Positions 17,164-26,259 of a stretch of DNA of 64,000 bases are shown here, piece by piece. Location: assembly GCF_017315735.1 (NCBI RefSeq), contig NZ_JAFLRK010000004.1, positions 88,288 through 152,287 of the forward strand, written 5' to 3'. The translations under genes and the position numbers were made by a program. Every line of letters begins with the position of its first letter. The first letter of the stretch is position 1. The DNA is from Paracoccus shandongensis. GTDB lineage: Bacteria; Pseudomonadota; Alphaproteobacteria; Rhodobacterales; Rhodobacteraceae. Below the pieces are notes generated by a model. That model was not told the origin of the DNA, did not search any database, and saw only the letters and a list, made by a program, of their open reading frames with translations.

Positions 17164-18308
17164 CAAAGGCCGGCGGCCTCGACCGCCTTGTGGCCAAGGC
17201 GCATGACCGCGCCCTTCATGCGGCCTGCGAAACCGGCCTCGGGCACGTCCTCGGCGGCCAGCAGGGGGGTGACGGCCTCTTGCGTGCCGGGCATGGTCAC
17301 GACCAGGCGGCCGATGGGGTCGCCCTTGGCGATGGGCGCGGGGATGGGGGAGTCGTAAACCGCTTCGACCTTGACCTGGTCCTGCGATCCCGCGGGGACC
17401 AGCACGTTGACGCCGTCCTTGGTGGTCAGGCCCACGCGCGACTGCGTGCCCAGCCAGACCGGAGCCTCCAGCACTGTTTCGCCCGCAGGAACCAGCGTTT
17501 CCATGCTGAACTGGCGGAAGGCCCAGTTGGCGATGCGTTCGGCTTCCTCGGCCCGGGCGGTGTCGGTGGGCAGGCCGCTGATGACGAAGATCACCCGGCG
17601 CCCGCCCTGGACGGCGGACCCCACCAAGCCGTAACCCGCTTCCTGCGTGTGCCCGGTCTTCAGCCCGTCGGCGCCGATGTCCAGCTTCAGGATCGGGTTG
17701 CGGTTGAAGCGGTTCGACGGCACCCGGTCCATGTAGCGGAATTCCGTCAGCGAGAAGTCGCCGTAATACTGCGGGAAGTCGTGGATCAGGTGCATCGCCA
17801 GCATTCCCAGATCCTCGGCCGACATCACATGCCCCTCGGCGGGCCAGCCGGTCGCGTTCTTGAAGACCGAATGCTTCAGCCCCAGCGTTTTCGCGCGTTC
17901 GGTCATCTGGGCGGCAAAGGCTTCCTCGGTCCCCGCCAAGCCCTCGGCCAGGACCACGCAGGCGTCGTTGCCCGACAGGACGATCACGCCCTTGATCAGC
18001 TGTTCCACGGTCGGCGTGTCGCGGGGTTCGACGAACATCTTGGACCCGCCCATCTGCCAGGCCCGCGTGGACACGGGCAGCGTGTCGGTCATCTTCAGGC
18101 GGCCGTTCTGCAGCGCCTCGAACACCATGTACAGCGTCATCAGCTTGGACATGGATGCGGGCGGCATGGGCACGTCGGCGTTCTTCGACATCAGCACGGT
18201 GCTGGTGTTGACATCGTAAACCCAGGCAGAGGTCGCATTGGTCTCGAACGCCTGAACCGGGGCGGCCAGGCACAGAAGGGCCAGAAGCCTTGTCAGGAAT
18301 GCACGCAT
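17163..18308 (-). CDS. D-alanyl-D-alanine carboxypeptidase (DacA/DacC-type, penicillin-binding protein 5/6 family)
   Basis: 381-residue periplasmic peptidoglycan carboxypeptidase of MEROPS family S11. Signal peptide about residues 1-20 (cleavage after VQA). The active-site triad motifs are SMSK (52-55), SGN (112-114) and KTG (217-219). A C-terminal PBP5-type beta domain and an amphipathic helix for membrane attachment follow. AAAGGA lies 7 bp before ATG 18308. It is translationally coupled to tmk downstream. Confidence 0.93.
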   Translation of the reverse strand: MRAFLTRLLALLCLAAPVQAFETNATSAWVYDVNTSTVLMSKNADVPMPPASMSKLMTLYMVFEALQNGRLKMTDTLPVSTRAWQMGGSKMFVEPRDTPTVEQLIKGVIVLSGNDACVVLAEGLAGTEEAFAAQMTERAKTLGLKHSVFKNATGWPAEGHVMSAEDLGMLAMHLIHDFPQYYGDFSLTEFRYMDRVPSNRFNRNPILKLDIGADGLKTGHTQEAGYGLVGSAVQGGRRVIFVISGLPTDTARAEEAERIANWAFRQFSMETLVPAGETVLEAPVWLGTQSRVGLTTKDGVNVLVPAGSQDQVKVEAVYDSPIPAPIAKGDPIGRLVVTMPGTQEAVTPLLAAEDVPEAGFAGRMKGAVMRLGHKAVEAAGL

Positions 18309-18399
18309 GGAAAGTCCTTTGCCTGTTTGGCGCCGATGGTTACAGCATGGCCCCGCCCCTCGCAACGCGGGCCCACACGTATTCCGGGATATTTGAACG

Positions 18400-18972
18400 T
18401 CAGTTCCCCGTCGCCTCGCGCCAATGGCGCCGGCAGAGCGAGACATAGGTCTCGTTTCCCCCGACCTGCACCTGCGCGCCTTCGGTGATCGCGCGGCCCG
18501 CCTCGTCGCGGCGGATGACCATGGTGGCTTTCTTGCCGCAATGGCAGATGGTGCGGACCTCTCGCAGGTCGTCGGCCAGCGCCAGCAGGGCGGCGGATCC
18601 GGGGAACAGCTCGCCCCGGAAATCGACGCGCAGGCCATAGCACATGACGGGGATGCGCAGGTCGTCGGCCACGCGGGCCAGCTGCCAGACCTGGGCGGGG
18701 GACAGGAACTGCGCCTCGTCCACGAAGACGCAGGCGCAGCCGGTGCCGCGGTCCCTGACCAGGGCGAACATGTCGGTGTCGGCGTCAAAGGCCAGGGCGT
18801 CCTCGCCGATGCCGATGCGGCTGGCGATGCGGCCCGGCCCCGCGCGGCTGTCGATGGCCGCCGTCAGCAGCAGCGTCCGCATCCCCCGTTCGCGATAGTT
18901 GTAGGACGCCTGCAACAGCAGCGTGCTTTTGCCCGCGTTCATCGTGGAATAATGGAAATAGAGCTTGGCCAT
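18400..18972 (-). CDS. tdk: Thymidine kinase
   Basis: Salvage enzyme phosphorylating thymidine, type II bacterial TK, 190 residues. P-loop STMNAGKST near residue 9, [12 protein letters not shown] near 88, and cysteines in CHCGKKA plus a later Cys for the structural zinc. It is divergent from the MFS gene at 19069. The 91 bp between its stop and the carboxypeptidase start contain GGGATATTTGAACG, a copy of the recurring ATATTT motif. Confidence 0.93.
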   Translation of the reverse strand: MAKLYFHYSTMNAGKSTLLLQASYNYRERGMRTLLLTAAIDSRAGPGRIASRIGIGEDALAFDADTDMFALVRDRGTGCACVFVDEAQFLSPAQVWQLARVADDLRIPVMCYGLRVDFRGELFPGSAALLALADDLREVRTICHCGKKATMVIRRDEAGRAITEGAQVQVGGNETYVSLCRRHWREATGN

Positions 18973-19068
18973 GACGCCAGTTACCCCCCGGCGCGGCCCT
19001 CATCAAGCCTTGCCGCCGCGCCGACAAGCTGGCACCAAGCAGGCACAAGCCAATCCCGGAATATCCTG

Positions 19069-20256
19069 ATGCGCGATCCCCTGTTCCGCATGGCCCTTGT
19101 GCTGGGCGTCCTGTCCGCCGTCGGCCCCTTTGCCATCGACATGTATCTGCCCGCGCTGCCGCAGGTCGCAGCCGACCTGGGCACGACCGAGGCGGGGGCG
19201 GCGCTGACGCTGACCTCGTATTTCATCGTCTTCGGCATCGCGCAGATGATCTATGGCCCGATGGCCGATGCGGTGGGCCGCAAGACGCCGCTGGTGGTCG
19301 GCGTGGCGATCTTCACCGCCGCGACCGTGGCGGCGGCCCTTGCGCACACCCTTGGCTGGCTGATCGCCGCCCGCGCGATGCAGGGCCTTGGCGCGGCCAC
19401 GCTGATGGCCGTGCCGCGCGCGGTCATCCGCGACGTGGCGACAGGCCCCCAGGCCGCGAAGGTCATGTCCACCATCATGATCGTGATCGCCGTCAGCCCG
19501 ATGCTCGCGCCCCTGACCGGATCGCTGGTCCTGGCCTGGGGCGGCTGGCGAGAGATCTTCGCCGTCCTCGCGGTCGCGGCGCTGGTCAGCCTGGCCCTGA
19601 TCCTGTTCGTCCTGCCCGAGACGCTGGCCCCCGAACAGCGCCGTCCCGTCAGCCTGCGGCCCATGCTGTCGGGCGCGCGCCGCCTGCTGACCGACCGGCG
19701 CTTCATGGGGCTGACGATGATCGGCGGCTTCGGCATGGCCAGCTTCTTCGTGTTCCTGTCCTCGGCCAGCTTCGTCTATACCCGGCAATACGGGCTATCG
19801 CCCACCGGCTTCTCGCTGGCCTTCGCGGTCAATGCCGTGGGCTTCTTCGCGGCGTCCCAGTTCGCGGGCCCGACGGCGCAACGGCACGGGATGGAGCGGG
19901 TGATTTCCCTGGCGATCACCGGATTTGCCGGGATCATGATCGCGCTGGCGGCGGTCGTCTGGCTGGGCCTCGATGCGCTGCCGGTGGTGATGGCCGGGCT
20001 GTTCCTGGGCAATGCCTGCCTGGGGCTGGTGATGCCCACGGCCATGGTGATGTCGCTGGACCCGCATCCCGACATCGCCGGGCTGGCATCATCCCTGGGC
20101 GGGACGTTCCAGATGCTGACCGGCGGGCTGATGATCGCGCTGACCGGCCCCTTCATGGACAACAGCGCCGCCAGCATGGTCACGGCCATCGCGCTTTGCG
20201 CCGCATTGGCCTGGTGCGCCGCCGCCGCATCGCTGCCCCGCCTGCGCCTGGCATGA
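19069..20256 (+). CDS. Bcr/CflA family multidrug efflux MFS transporter
   Basis: 395-residue inner-membrane drug:proton antiporter with 12 predicted transmembrane segments. Family motifs: FAIDMYLPALPQVAADL at the N-terminus, GPMADAVGRKTPL (MFS motif A) after TM2 and ARAMQGLGAATLMAVPRAVIRD in TM4-5. Homologs export bicyclomycin, chloramphenicol or sulfonamides; the substrate here is unknown. A strong terminator follows. Confidence 0.92.
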   Translation: MRDPLFRMALVLGVLSAVGPFAIDMYLPALPQVAADLGTTEAGAALTLTSYFIVFGIAQMIYGPMADAVGRKTPLVVGVAIFTAATVAAALAHTLGWLIAARAMQGLGAATLMAVPRAVIRDVATGPQAAKVMSTIMIVIAVSPMLAPLTGSLVLAWGGWREIFAVLAVAALVSLALILFVLPETLAPEQRRPVSLRPMLSGARRLLTDRRFMGLTMIGGFGMASFFVFLSSASFVYTRQYGLSPTGFSLAFAVNAVGFFAASQFAGPTAQRHGMERVISLAITGFAGIMIALAAVVWLGLDALPVVMAGLFLGNACLGLVMPTAMVMSLDPHPDIAGLASSLGGTFQMLTGGLMIALTGPFMDNSAASMVTAIALCAALAWCAAAASLPRLRLA

Positions 20257-20261
20257 CAAAA

Positions 20262-20290
20262 GCCGCAGGGCGAACCCTGCGGCTTCTTCT
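20262..20290 (+). terminator. Rho-independent terminator of the MFS gene
   Basis: GCCGCAGGG (20262-20270), tetraloop CGAA, CCCTGCGGC (20275-20283), followed by TTCTTCT. It begins 6 bp after the stop codon. Confidence 0.85.
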
Positions 20291-20359
20291 TCATCTGAAT
20301 ATCCTCTGGGGTGAGGCGCGCCCGGAAAAAGGTCCAGTGGACCTTTTTCAGCGGCGAAC
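20280..20359 (+). repeat. 80-bp interspersed repeat, copy 1 (with AAAAAGGTCC hairpin)
   Basis: The same 80-bp element occurs at 40067-40146 with 8 differences by my alignment (about 90% identity) and no gaps. It contains an ATATC-GGGG segment and a near-perfect palindrome: GAAAAAGGTCC (20325-20335) and GGACCTTTTTC (20339-20349) with 3-nt loop AGT. It sits between convergent genes. The flanking A and T runs make the palindrome a plausible bidirectional terminator. Confidence 0.8.
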
Positions 20360-20402
20360 GCCTGCCGCCGCGCGGCAGGCTGGGGGGCGAAGCGCCCCTG
20401 GC

Positions 20403-21773
20403 TTACGCCTGCCGGCTTTTCGGGGCCCGCGAGGGACGCCGGGCCGGCCGCTTGTTGGCGCCAGCGCCCATCGGCTTGCCCATGCCCGGACCACGCCCGC
20501 CCTGCGGACGGGCCGAGGGCACCGGCCCCACCGGCACCTCGCCGCCGATCACCGGGATCGGCGCCTTCATGGCCTTTTCGATGGCGCGCAATTCGCCGAC
20601 CTCGCCCGGCGCGCACAGCGCCACGGCGCGGCCGTCGCGGCCCGCCCGCGCGGTGCGGCCGATCCGGTGGACATAGTTTTCCGGCACATTTGGCAGGTCA
20701 TAGTTATAGACATGCGCGACCTCGGGAATATCCAGCCCCCGCGCCGCCACGTCGGTCGCCACCAGCACCTGCGTCTGCCCCTTGCGGAAGGCGTCCAGCG
20801 CGCGTTCCCGCTGGCCCTGCGACTTGTTGCCGTGGATCGCGGCAACGGCAAAGCCCCACTTTTCCAGCAGCTTCGCCAGCTTTTCCGACCCGTGCTTGGT
20901 GCGGCCAAAGACCATCGCCAGCTCGCCCGGGTGCTTGGACAGGTATTCCGCCAGCAGCGTGGCCTTGTCGCCCTGGCTCACGAAATGCACGCCCTGCTCG
21001 ATCTTCTTGGCCGCCTGGCCCGGAGGGTTCACGGCGACCCGGACCGGATCGGTCAGGTAGGTGTCGGCCAGTTCCTCCATCAGCTTGGGCATGGTGGCGG
21101 AAAACAGCAGGGTCTGGCGGTCCTTGGGCAGCATCCGCGCGATCTTGCGCAGGGTGTGGATGAAGCCGATGTCCAGCATCTGGTCGGCCTCGTCCAGCAC
21201 CAGATAGGTGGTGGCCTCAAGGCTGATGGCGCGGCGGTCGATCAGGTCCATCAGGCGGCCCGGCGTGGCGATCAGCACGTCCACGCCGCGCGACAGCCGT
21301 TCGGTCTGCACGTTGATGGACGCGCCGCCCACGACCCGGAACGACCGGATCGGCGTGCCTTCGGCATAGGCGTCGATGTTCGTGGCGATCTGGGTCGCCA
21401 GTTCCCGGGTCGGGGCCAGGATCAGCGCGCGGCAGGTCCGGGGATCGGGCTTCTTGCCGAAGTTGATCAGCCGCGTCAGCATCGGCAACCCGAAGGCCGC
21501 CGTCTTGCCGGTGCCGGTCTGCGCCAGGCCCAGCACGTCGCGGCCCTTGACCACGGCGGGGATCGCCTCGGTCTGGATCGGCGTGGGCTTGGTCAGCCCC
21601 ATCGCGGCCACGTTGGCGTTGATGCGGTGGTCGATGCCCATGTCCGCAAAGGGGCCGGTGGGCAGCGGATCGCGGGCAGGGGCGCGGCGGCCTTCGTTCG
21701 CGTCGAAGTTGGGCAGGTTGCGGGGCCGGGGCTTCTGGCCGCGAGACGGGCGGCGGGTGGTGTTCTGTTCCAT
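20403..21773 (-). CDS. DEAD-box ATP-dependent RNA helicase (RhlE-like)
   Basis: 456-residue RNA helicase with all core motifs: Q motif LTKPTPIQ, I AQTGTGKT, Ia PTRELA, II DEAD, III SAT, V ARGLDIPEV and VI HRIGRTARAG. The basic, Gly/Pro/Arg-rich C-terminal tail (about 420-456) is typical of RhlE-type helicases in ribosome assembly or mRNA decay with RNase E. ATG 21773 gives the hydrophilic MEQNTTRRPSRGQK start. A second helicase of this fold is at 24265. Confidence 0.9.
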   Translation of the reverse strand: MEQNTTRRPSRGQKPRPRNLPNFDANEGRRAPARDPLPTGPFADMGIDHRINANVAAMGLTKPTPIQTEAIPAVVKGRDVLGLAQTGTGKTAAFGLPMLTRLINFGKKPDPRTCRALILAPTRELATQIATNIDAYAEGTPIRSFRVVGGASINVQTERLSRGVDVLIATPGRLMDLIDRRAISLEATTYLVLDEADQMLDIGFIHTLRKIARMLPKDRQTLLFSATMPKLMEELADTYLTDPVRVAVNPPGQAAKKIEQGVHFVSQGDKATLLAEYLSKHPGELAMVFGRTKHGSEKLAKLLEKWGFAVAAIHGNKSQGQRERALDAFRKGQTQVLVATDVAARGLDIPEVAHVYNYDLPNVPENYVHRIGRTARAGRDGRAVALCAPGEVGELRAIEKAMKAPIPVIGGEVPVGPVPSARPQGGRGPGMGKPMGAGANKRPARRPSRAPKSRQA

Positions 21774-22126
21774 CAAACTCTCATCCTCGCATCCCCCGTA
21801 TCGGACGCAAGGCAGGGGCCGCGTCCGATGCGCGGCGATCAGCAGGGATGCGGGCGCGATAGGGTGCCCGCAAGCCTCCCCGCGTGAATGGGAAACTGGA
21901 ATGAAATGCCGGACCCTGGGCAAAAAACGCGGCTGCTCACGCGGCAGCGGGTGGCGACAGGAACCACATGGGGCTTCATGACTTGCAAGTCAAGCGGGAT
22001 CGGCGGCGCCGAGCGTTCATTAAGGATGATTAAGATCTCGCTGGTGGAGGGATGGCGTTGCTGTCAGAATGACGCCGAATCGCCCCTAGTCCATGCAATC
22101 GTTAATATTTTTCACAGGAAAATGCC
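21774..22126 (+). promoter_or_regulatory. 353-bp divergent region upstream of helicase and RTX genes
   Basis: No gene seen. It contains a perfect 14-bp palindrome TGACTTGCAAGTCA (21979-21992), about 135 bp before the RTX start, which looks like a dimeric regulator site. AT-rich sequence (CGTTAATATTTTTCAC) lies just before the RTX Shine-Dalgarno CAGGAA at 22115. Promoters for both genes are expected here, but I could not place -35/-10 boxes confidently. Confidence 0.45.
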
Positions 22127-23086
22127 ATGGCGAACTTCAAGGCCCATTACGGCGTCGATAGCCGTCTGATGGATCTGAACTTTTATTCCCGGTGGTTTTA
22201 TGAAGATTTATTCCTGGAAGACTTTTATCACGAGATTTCCGGGAAGACGTTTCAAGACGTCTATATCGTTAACGGGTGGGACGGATATAACGACCTGCTC
22301 CTCGGCTTTGGCGGGTCCGGCTTCGGCTTCACCGCATGGGGCGCTGTGACCCGGGGAACCGTCACATTCATGTCCGAGGAGATCTACGATGGGCCGGAGA
22401 TCTGGTCCATGCAGAACATTTCCGTCTCGGCCGCGCGCCTCTACAATGCGGCTCTGACCTACAGCAACGCCGACGACCGGGCATTGTTGGCCTCGATCAT
22501 GGCGGGCAACGACACGATCACCCTCAGCGCCTATGACGACCGCTTTGAAGGCTGGGCAGGCCACGACCGGATGTCCGGGCAAGGCGGGAACGACACGCTG
22601 ATCGGCGGGACCGGCAACGACACGCTGAACGGCGGCGGGGGCTATGACCGCCTGGCAGGGGGCGACGGGAATGACCGCCTGATCGGCGCCGTAGGAAACG
22701 ATATCCTGAAGGGCGGAAACGGCAGCGACACGCTGGACGGCGGCACGGGGCGCGACCACTTGTATGGCGGCCCTGACGCGGCCCGGGACGTGTTCATCTT
22801 CCGCGCCGCTGCGGAAACCACCGTCGGCGCGCAACGGGACCAGATCCTGCAATTCAGGGCCGGTCATGACGACATCGACCTGTCGCTGATCGACGCCAAT
22901 GCCGCCCGCGCGGGAAACCAGGCCTTCGCCTTCACGGGCACGGCGGCCGCCGCCCATTCGGTCTGGTATGTGAAACAGGCGGACGGCGTCCTGGTGCGCG
23001 GCGACATCAACGGCAACAAGACCGCCGATTTCGAGATCTGGGTGGACGATGCGACGCGCCTTGGCGCGGGCGACTTCATTCTCTAG
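22127..23086 (+). CDS. RTX (hemolysin-type calcium-binding) secreted protein
   Basis: 319-residue protein without an N-terminal signal peptide. Residues 1-135 form an aromatic-rich domain I do not recognise. About 139-215 carry glycine-rich GGxGxDxL nonapeptides ([36 protein letters not shown]) that bind calcium in a beta-roll. About 220-319 resemble the C-terminal domain of M10 serralysins, ending in hydrophobic DFIL, typical of type I secretion substrates. No transporter genes are nearby. ATG 22127 has CAGGAA 6 bp upstream. Its TAG stop shares the palindrome CTAG with the convergent dtd stop. Confidence 0.85.
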   Translation: MANFKAHYGVDSRLMDLNFYSRWFYEDLFLEDFYHEISGKTFQDVYIVNGWDGYNDLLLGFGGSGFGFTAWGAVTRGTVTFMSEEIYDGPEIWSMQNISVSAARLYNAALTYSNADDRALLASIMAGNDTITLSAYDDRFEGWAGHDRMSGQGGNDTLIGGTGNDTLNGGGGYDRLAGGDGNDRLIGAVGNDILKGGNGSDTLDGGTGRDHLYGGPDAARDVFIFRAAAETTVGAQRDQILQFRAGHDDIDLSLIDANAARAGNQAFAFTGTAAAAHSVWYVKQADGVLVRGDINGNKTADFEIWVDDATRLGAGDFIL

Positions 23087-23532
23087 GCGCGGTCCGCCGT
23101 GTCCAGCCAGATCGTCACCGGCCCGTCATTGACCAGCCGCACCCTCATGTCGGCGCCGAAGCTGCCGGTCTGGACCGCGATCCCCTGCGCGGCAAGGCTG
23201 GCCGCGAAGCGTTCGTAAAGCCGCCGCCCCTCCTCGGGCGCGGCGGCCGAGGAAAAGCCGGGGCGGTTGCCGGTGCGCGTGTCGGCGGCCAGGGTGAACT
23301 GGCTGACCACCAGGGCGCCCCCGCCGATGTCGAGGACGGATCGGTTCATGCGATCCTGATCATCGCGGAAGATGCGCAGTTTCGCCACGCGCAGGGCCAG
23401 CTTGTCGGCAGCCCCTTCGTCATCGCCGCCCATGGCGCAGACCAGCACCAGAAGCCCCGGCCCGGTCTGGCCGATCACGGCGCCCTCGACCTCGACCGAC
23501 GCCTCGGCCACGCGTTGGACAAGCGCGCGCAT
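23083..23532 (-). CDS. dtd: D-aminoacyl-tRNA deacylase (D-Tyr-tRNA deacylase)
   Basis: 149-residue homodimeric editing enzyme that removes D-amino acids from tRNA. Motifs: [15 protein letters not shown] at the start, SQFTLAADT (active-site SQFTL) near residue 78 and [11 protein letters not shown] (GPVT, cross-subunit Gly-cisPro) near the C-terminus. It starts in a TGATG overlap with the small membrane protein gene upstream, so both are one transcript. Confidence 0.95.
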   Translation of the reverse strand: MRALVQRVAEASVEVEGAVIGQTGPGLLVLVCAMGGDDEGAADKLALRVAKLRIFRDDQDRMNRSVLDIGGGALVVSQFTLAADTRTGNRPGFSSAAAPEEGRRLYERFAASLAAQGIAVQTGSFGADMRVRLVNDGPVTIWLDTADRA

Positions 23533-23756
23533 CAGCCCAGCACGATCCCGGTGATGACCAGCAGCAGCCCCATCATCGACAAGGCCAGCGCGCCCATGTT
23601 GACGGCCAGCACCGGCCGCATCCGCGCGCGCAGCGCGGCGTCGTCCAGCCCGGCCCTGCGGGCGCGGGCCACCGTCACGATGCACCACACCAGCGCCGCG
23701 ACCCCCGCCAGCGTCAGCGCCGCGCCGCCCCAGATCAGCCCCTCGAAAACCGTCAT
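23532..23756 (-). CDS. Small two-TM membrane protein
   Basis: 74 residues with two hydrophobic segments (about 6-29 and 51-72) separated by a basic, Arg-rich loop ([18 protein letters not shown]). It is short and conserved-looking; similar proteins accompany dtd in Rhodobacteraceae, but I know no function. Coding is supported by the 1-bp stop/start overlap with dtd. Confidence 0.7.
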   Translation of the reverse strand: MTVFEGLIWGGAALTLAGVAALVWCIVTVARARRAGLDDAALRARMRPVLAVNMGALALSMMGLLLVITGIVLG

Positions 23757-23864
23757 CGCACACCCCTATTGATGGCCATGCGCCCTAGCGGCGATTGCGC
23801 CGCGCGGCAAGACCGCCTAACAGATGCGCCCAAAGACGGGCAGGATCAAACGGAAGGACACCCC

Positions 23865-24116
23865 ATGAAGGACGAGCAGGCCTACAGCGTCGCGGCGGAT
23901 GAGCTGCGCCAGTTCATCGAGCAGTTCGAGCAGCTGGAAGCGGAAAAGAAGGACATCGCCGAACGCCAGAAAGAGGTGATGGCCGAGGCCAAGGCCCGCG
24001 GCTATGACACCAAGGTGATGAAGAAGATCGTGGCGCTGCGCAAGCGCGACCGCGACGACATCGCCGAGGAGGAGGCGATCCTGGAAATGTACAAGCAGGC
24101 GCTTGGCATGGGCTGA
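23865..24116 (+). CDS. gapR: GapR family nucleoid-associated DNA-binding protein (DUF2312)
   Basis: 83-residue coiled-coil protein. GapR of Caulobacter encircles overtwisted, AT-rich DNA ahead of replication forks and stimulates gyrase/topo IV. The DUF2312 hallmarks are here: DELRQFIEQFEQLEAEKKDIAERQKEV (helix 1), AKARGYDTKVMKKIVALRKRD (basic DNA-binding helix) and EEEAILEMYKQALG. ATG 23865 has GGAAGGA 6 bp upstream. It is monocistronic. Confidence 0.92.
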   Translation: MKDEQAYSVAADELRQFIEQFEQLEAEKKDIAERQKEVMAEAKARGYDTKVMKKIVALRKRDRDDIAEEEAILEMYKQALGMG

Positions 24117-24264
24117 GGGCCTATTTCCTTTGACTTCCCGGGTCTGATCCCCTAAAAGCCGGTCCTTCGGCCCTGACATCCAGGGCGGCGGACGCGGGGA
24201 GATGTCTGTCGCAAGGATCGCGGTGCCTTCACGGGTGTCCGCACCCCCCATCCTGGCGAAGTTT

Positions 24265-26121
24265 ATGACGAACGATATGATAGCCGCGCCCTTGGCCGCG
24301 GCGCTGGCGGCCAAGGGCTATGCCAGCCTGACCTCGGTTCAGGACGCGGTCCTGGAAAGCAAGGCGCAGGGGCGCGACATGCTGGTCTCGGCCCAGACCG
24401 GATCGGGCAAGACGGTGGCCTTCGGGCTTGCCATCGCGCCGCAACTGCTGGACGGCGACATGCTGCCCGATGCGGTGGCCCCCCTGGCGCTGGCCATCGC
24501 GCCCACGCGGGAACTGGCCTTGCAGGTCGCCGCCGAACTGGGCTGGCTTTACGCGCAGGCGGGCGGCCGGATCGCCACCTGCGTGGGCGGCATGGACTAT
24601 CGCGGCGAACGCCGCGCGCTGGAACGCAATCCCCAGATCGTCGTCGGCACCCCCGGCCGCCTTCGCGACCATATCGAGCGTGGGTCGCTGGATCTTTCGG
24701 CCCTGCGCGTCGCGGTGCTGGACGAGGCCGACGAGATGCTGGACCTGGGCTTCCGCGAGGATCTGGAATTCATCCTGCAATCCGCGCCCGAGGATCGGCG
24801 CACGCTGATGTTCTCGGCCACGGTGCCGCCCGCGATCGAGCAACTGGCCCGGACCTTCCAGAAGGACGCGTTGCGCGTCGCGGCCCAGGGCGAATCGCGC
24901 CAGCACGGGGATATCGAATACCGCGCCTTCACCGTGGCCGCCCGCGACCGCGAGCCCGCGATCTTCAACCTGCTGCGCCTGCACGAGGCGCAAACCGCGA
25001 TCATCTTCTGCAAGACGCGGGCCAACGTGAACCACCTTCTGGCCCGCATGGGCAACCGCGGCTTCAAGGCCGTGGCGCTGTCCGGCGAACTTTCCCAGCA
25101 GGAACGCACCCATGCGCTGCAAGCCTTGCGCGACGGGCGCGCCAAGGTCTGCGTGGCGACCGACGTGGCCGCGCGCGGCATCGACCTGCCGGGGCTGGAG
25201 CTGGTGATCCATGCCGACCTGCCCACCAATTCCGACACGATGCTGCACCGTTCCGGCCGCACCGGCCGGGCAGGGGCCAAGGGCGTGTCCGCCCTGATCG
25301 TGACGCCCGCCGACCTGCGCAAGGCGCAGATGCTGCTGAAGCGTGCGCGTGTGGATGCGGAATGGGGACCGGCGCCCTCTGCCGACGAGGTTCGGGCGCA
25401 GGACGATACCCGGATGCTGGATCATCCCGCGCTGAAGAACGGCACCGATGACGATGCGGGCATGGCGCAGATGCTGCTGGACCGATTCGGCGCCCAGCGG
25501 GTGGCCCAGGCCTTTATCGCCCTGTGGCGCGAAGGCCGCCCCGCCCCCGAGGAACTGACGGTGCTGCAGGACCGCGCCCCCGCTGCCGCCCGCGAACGCC
25601 CGCCCTTTGGCGAGGCGGTCTGGTTCCAGCTGTCCGTGGGCCACACGGGCCGGGCTGAGGCGCGCTGGCTGCTGCCCAAGATCTGCGACGGCGGCGGCAT
25701 CAACCGTGACGCCATCGGCGCCATCCGCGTGCGCCAGGACGAGACCTTCGTCCAGATCGCCGTGGAGCAGGCCGGCAGGTTCGGCAAGGCGATGGAGCTT
25801 GAGCCCGGCCTGACCATGCGCCGCCTGGAGGGAGAGCCGGATCTGGACCGCGCCCCCCGCCCGGCCGAGCGTCCCGCCCCCCGCAAGCCCGAGGCAGAGT
25901 GGAAAAGGCCCGCCCCGCGCGAGGCCTCGGACGAGGCCCCGGCCAAGCCCAAGAAGCCCCGCTGGACGCCCGAGGACCGCAGCGCCAGGACCGGCAAGCC
26001 GCCGCGCGACAACGCCGCAAAGCCCGGCGGCTTCCGCGCCAAGGCCGCGCGCCCCGAGGGCGGCAAGGAACGCGGCAAGTTCGCGGCCCCCCGCAAGGGC
26101 GGCAAGCCGGGCAAGGGCTGA
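24265..26121 (+). CDS. DEAD-box RNA helicase with DbpA-type RNA-binding domain (DeaD-like)
   Basis: 618-residue RNA helicase. Core motifs: SVQDAVL (Q motif), AQTGSGKT, PTRELA, DEAD, SATVP and HRSGRTGRAG. Residues about 450-540 fit the DbpA C-terminal RNA-binding fold (GEAVWFQLSVGHTGRAEARWLLPKICD). A long Lys/Arg/Pro-rich disordered tail follows (about 545-618). The start is uncertain: ATG 24265 matches where homologs begin; ATG 24202 would add 21 residues but its Shine-Dalgarno is too close. Likely role: cold-linked ribosome assembly or mRNA turnover. Confidence 0.88.
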   Translation: MTNDMIAAPLAAALAAKGYASLTSVQDAVLESKAQGRDMLVSAQTGSGKTVAFGLAIAPQLLDGDMLPDAVAPLALAIAPTRELALQVAAELGWLYAQAGGRIATCVGGMDYRGERRALERNPQIVVGTPGRLRDHIERGSLDLSALRVAVLDEADEMLDLGFREDLEFILQSAPEDRRTLMFSATVPPAIEQLARTFQKDALRVAAQGESRQHGDIEYRAFTVAARDREPAIFNLLRLHEAQTAIIFCKTRANVNHLLARMGNRGFKAVALSGELSQQERTHALQALRDGRAKVCVATDVAARGIDLPGLELVIHADLPTNSDTMLHRSGRTGRAGAKGVSALIVTPADLRKAQMLLKRARVDAEWGPAPSADEVRAQDDTRMLDHPALKNGTDDDAGMAQMLLDRFGAQRVAQAFIALWREGRPAPEELTVLQDRAPAAARERPPFGEAVWFQLSVGHTGRAEARWLLPKICDGGGINRDAIGAIRVRQDETFVQIAVEQAGRFGKAMELEPGLTMRRLEGEPDLDRAPRPAERPAPRKPEAEWKRPAPREASDEAPAKPKKPRWTPEDRSARTGKPPRDNAAKPGGFRAKAARPEGGKERGKFAAPRKGGKPGKG

Positions 26122-26129
26122 CACCGATA

Positions 26130-26165
26130 GGCGCCGCGCATCCCCCAGGCTGCGCGGCGCCTTCC
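26130..26165 (+). terminator. Rho-independent terminator of the DeaD-like helicase gene
   Basis: GGCGCCGCGCA (26130-26140), 10-nt loop, TGCGCGGCGCC (26151-26161), then TTCCT. It overlaps a perfect 16-bp palindrome, CCTTCCTGCAGGAAGG (26160-26175). Confidence 0.8.
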
Positions 26166-26197
26166 TGCAGGAAGGCGACTCAAAGCTAAGAATAATG

Positions 26198-26212
26198 TTG
26201 ACCTTGGGTCAA
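26198..26212 (+). promoter_or_regulatory. Operator-like inverted repeat upstream of the HU-like gene
   Basis: TTGACC (26198-26203), TTG, GGTCAA (26207-26212): a perfect 6-bp dyad containing a -35-like TTGACC. It lies about 48 bp before the HU-like start codon, a position consistent with repressor control of its promoter. Confidence 0.5.
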
Positions 26213-26259
26213 AGTCGTCTCACGCTGAACTCCGTGTTCTAGTTAACGGAGTTTGGGTG

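Noticed and set aside
24229..26124. 631-codon open frame on the minus strand opposite the DeaD-like helicase
   Set aside because: Codon-phase shadow of a GC-rich gene; the plus-strand frame has all helicase motifs and the minus-strand product is a low-complexity His/Gly/Arg/Ala sequence.
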